Positions 62,113-64,000 of a DNA stretch of 64,000 nucleotides are shown here, in pieces. Position 1 is the stretch's first letter. Every line of letters begins with the position of its first letter. Under the pieces are notes generated by a model. The model was given only the letters and a program-made list of their open reading frames with translations. It did not search any database and was not told the origin of the DNA. The DNA is from Halogranum amylolyticum (GTDB lineage: Archaea; Halobacteriota; Halobacteria; Halobacteriales; Haloferacaceae). A program made the translations under genes and the position numbers. The stretch is from the NCBI RefSeq assembly GCF_900110465.1, contig NZ_FODV01000005.1:328063-392062 (forward strand), in the 5' to 3' direction.

Positions 62113-62694
62113 TCAGCGGCCCGTATCGTACTTGTAGGTCGCCCGTTCGGGGTCGATCCCGAAGTCCTCGGCGCTCTCCTCGGGTTCCGCCGTCTCCTCG
62201 ATCGGCGCGGCGTCTTTGAACGCCTCCCTGAGTCGCGGCGGCATCTCGAACTCGTCGACGTCGACGACGGTCGCGACGACTCCCTCGTCGACGGTCTCCC
62301 GTTTCTCCGAGAACCGCTCGCGGAGCCTGGGGGGCAGGTCGGTCGACTCGACGGGGTCGAAGCCGAACTGGACGAGGTAGTTGGGCTGGTCGGTGATCGA
62401 GTAGACGTGGTCGAACTCCTCGGTGCTCGCCTTGTCGACGAGGCGTTCGACGACGTGTGCGCCGACGCCCTGGCCGCGCCAGGCCTCCAGAACGCCGATA
62501 CCGGTCAGCTCGCAGACGTCCCCCTCGTCGGATTTGTGTATCCGAACCCGTCCGAACCCCGCCCGCTCGTCGGTCTCCTCGTCGACCGCGATGACGTAGT
62601 CCCGCGAGCGGAACGCGACGTCGTCGAGACCCATCGCCTCGATGTGGTCGAGCAGCCAAACCTCGTCGCGGTTCTTGGCATCACGGACGTACAT
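62113..62694 (-). CDS. GNAT-family N-acetyltransferase
   Basis: 193 aa. The GNAT fold covers residues 1-120. The acetyl-CoA pyrophosphate loop is LTGIGVLEAWRGQGVGAHVV (R/QxxGxG/A as RGQGVG), then the helix RLVDKASTEEFDHVYSI and the strand NYLVQFGFDPVE. The C-terminal 70 residues are an unusual acidic extension (EMPPRLREAFKDAAPIEETA...) without recognised motif. A related PPRLRERF segment occurs earlier, so the protein repeats a PPRLRE motif. Substrate unknown. Minus-strand TATA-like TTTTTAT about 28 nt upstream. Confidence 0.85.
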   Translation of the reverse strand: MYVRDAKNRDEVWLLDHIEAMGLDDVAFRSRDYVIAVDEETDERAGFGRVRIHKSDEGDVCELTGIGVLEAWRGQGVGAHVVERLVDKASTEEFDHVYSITDQPNYLVQFGFDPVESTDLPPRLRERFSEKRETVDEGVVATVVDVDEFEMPPRLREAFKDAAPIEETAEPEESAEDFGIDPERATYKYDTGR

Positions 62695-62807
62695 GCCAAC
62701 TCTTAGCAGCCAAACCGATAAAAAGTGTTTGCCGGACGGCGATTTGTCGACCTACACGGACGTTCGTGCGGAAAGTTACTTGACACGGGGAAGAAAAGAC
62801 CAGGATA

Positions 62808-64000
62808 TGACGACGGTACCAGACACCGACGAGATCGTACACGAACCGAGCCAGGAGTTCGTCGAGTCGACGAACGTCTGGACGTTCATGCAGGAGTACA
62901 ACATCGAGGACTACGAGGAACTGATCGCCCGCACCTGTACGGATGTCGAGGGCGTCGAAGAGAGCGGCGTCGAGTGGTTCTGGGACGAGTTGGTCGACTA
63001 TCTCGACGTCGAGTTCTACGAGGATTACGACAGCGTCCGGGACAATTCTGAGGGACCGCAGTTCTCCGAGTGGTATCCCGGCGGCCGCATCAACGTCGCC
63101 CACAACACGCTCGACAGGCACGCCGCCGTCGACAGCGAGAAACGGAACAAAGTCGCCTGCATCTGGGAGGGCGAGGACGGCGACGTCCGGGAGGTCACCT
63201 ACCACGAACTCCACCGACAGGCCAACAAGGTCGCGAACTATCTGGAGTCCGTCGGTATCGAGACAGGCGACACGGTGGGGCTGTACATGCCGATGGTCCC
63301 CGAGGTCATCTCGATCCTCTACGGCTGTTTCAAAGTCGGAGCCATCGCCGTCCCCATCTTCTCGGGGTTCGGCGTCGACGCCACCGCCACACGCATCGAA
63401 GACTCCGAGTGTTCGGTGCTGTTCACCGGCGACGGCTTCCAACGCCGCGGCAGCGAGATATTCCTGAAAGGGGCCGCAGACGACGCCATCGAGGAAGCGG
63501 ACCACGTCGAGCACACGGTGGTCTTCGACCGGTTAGGCGCGAGTGAAGACGCCAGTGACACAGAAGTACCGTGGACCGACGACCGCGACGAGTGGTGGTC
63601 CGAGGCGGTCGAACCGCAGGACGACGCCTACGACACCAAGGAACTCCCCTCCGACCAGGAGTCGATGCTGCTGTACTCGTCGGGCACCACTGGAAAACCG
63701 AAAGGTATCGTCCACACCCACGCGGGCGTCCAGCTGCAGACGGCCAAGGAGATCCACTTCGGCTTCGACCAGAAGCCCTCGGACCGCTTCTTCTGGGTAT
63801 CCGACATCGGCTGGATGATGGGTCCGTGGACGCTCATCGGCAACCACACCTTCGGCGGTACCATCTTCATGTACGAGGGTGCGCCCGACTACCCCGAACC
63901 CGATCGCTTCTGGTCGATGATCGACCGCCACAAGCTCACCACCTTCGGCATCTCGCCGACGGCGATTCGCGCCCTCCGCAAGTACGACGACGAGTGGGTC
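62808..64000 (+). CDS. Acetyl-CoA synthetase-type AMP-forming acyl-CoA ligase, 3' end cut by window edge
   Basis: About 397 N-terminal residues visible. The N-terminal Acs-type cap has FYEDYDSVRDNSEGPQFSEW and GRINVAHNTLDRHA. The AMP-binding signature is LLYSSGTTGKPKGIVHTHAG, and FFWVSDIGWMMGPWTLIGNH is typical of acetate/propionate-activating ligases. The C-terminal domain with the catalytic Lys lies outside the window. It activates acetate (or a related short acid) to acyl-CoA with ATP to AMP + PPi. Divergent from the GNAT gene. An acetyltransferase of the GNAT type next to Acs could in principle regulate it by lysine acetylation, as in bacteria, but this is speculative. Confidence 0.88.

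Overview
This window is haloarchaeal chromosome (class Halobacteria, possibly Haloferacaceae). The evidence is very high GC with GC-rich third positions, strongly acidic predicted proteins, and mostly leaderless genes with a TATA-like box 25-30 nt before the start codon. Archaeal marker genes are present: proteasome beta subunit, topoisomerase VI A/B, ATP-dependent DNA ligase, HTH-10 (Bat-type) regulators and Tat-type lipoproteins. The family-level placement is a guess. No rRNA, tRNA or CRISPR array was recognised. Both ends cut genes: ileS on the left, an acetyl-CoA synthetase-type gene on the right.

Region by region. 1-4.4 kb: ileS, a small conserved gene, a 51-aa ORF, an HtrA-type lipoprotein protease and an HTH-10 regulator. 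4.4-16.1 kb: a probable glycine betaine catabolic island. It holds a Rieske oxygenase, monomeric sarcosine oxidase, a dimethylglycine oxidase-type FAD/GcvT enzyme, a serine/threonine ammonia-lyase, a BCCT transporter, SHMT and RidA. Together these would import betaine, demethylate it to glycine, catch released C1 units on folate, build serine, deaminate it to pyruvate and destroy the 2-aminoacrylate by-product. 16.2-23.5 kb: housekeeping and membrane genes, including glycerate 2-kinase and a translationally coupled TraB-family/site-2-protease pair. 23.5-26.9 kb: an aldehyde dehydrogenase of succinate-semialdehyde type overlapping a TPP enzyme of acetolactate-synthase type. This arrangement recalls the cyanobacterial 2-oxoglutarate decarboxylase/SSADH shunt.

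26.9-39 kb: purM, an HTH-CBS protein with a palindrome at its start, DUF555, psmB, a GCS2-like protein, small zinc-ribbon proteins, a DICT-domain protein, ligA and an MBL hydrolase. 37.9-46.2 kb: top6A/top6B and gyrB/gyrA divergently arranged around one 215-nt promoter region. 46.3-50.9 kb: an ASST-like/membrane protein pair, a truncated haemoglobin and an HTH-10 regulator with the C-Xn-CxC-x7-C cysteine pattern of NarO/DmsR-type regulators. 50.9-56.7 kb: arginase, a decayed membrane gene, two divergent DUF389 paralogues, a nucleotide-sugar epimerase and a winged-helix regulator. 56.9-64 kb: NDH-2, uridine phosphorylase, an SdhA/NadB-type flavoprotein, cytidine deaminase, small membrane proteins, a GNAT enzyme and the partial acs gene.

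Family names come from recognising motifs in the translated sequence; no database search was possible. Start codons were chosen from family N-termini and promoter spacing.
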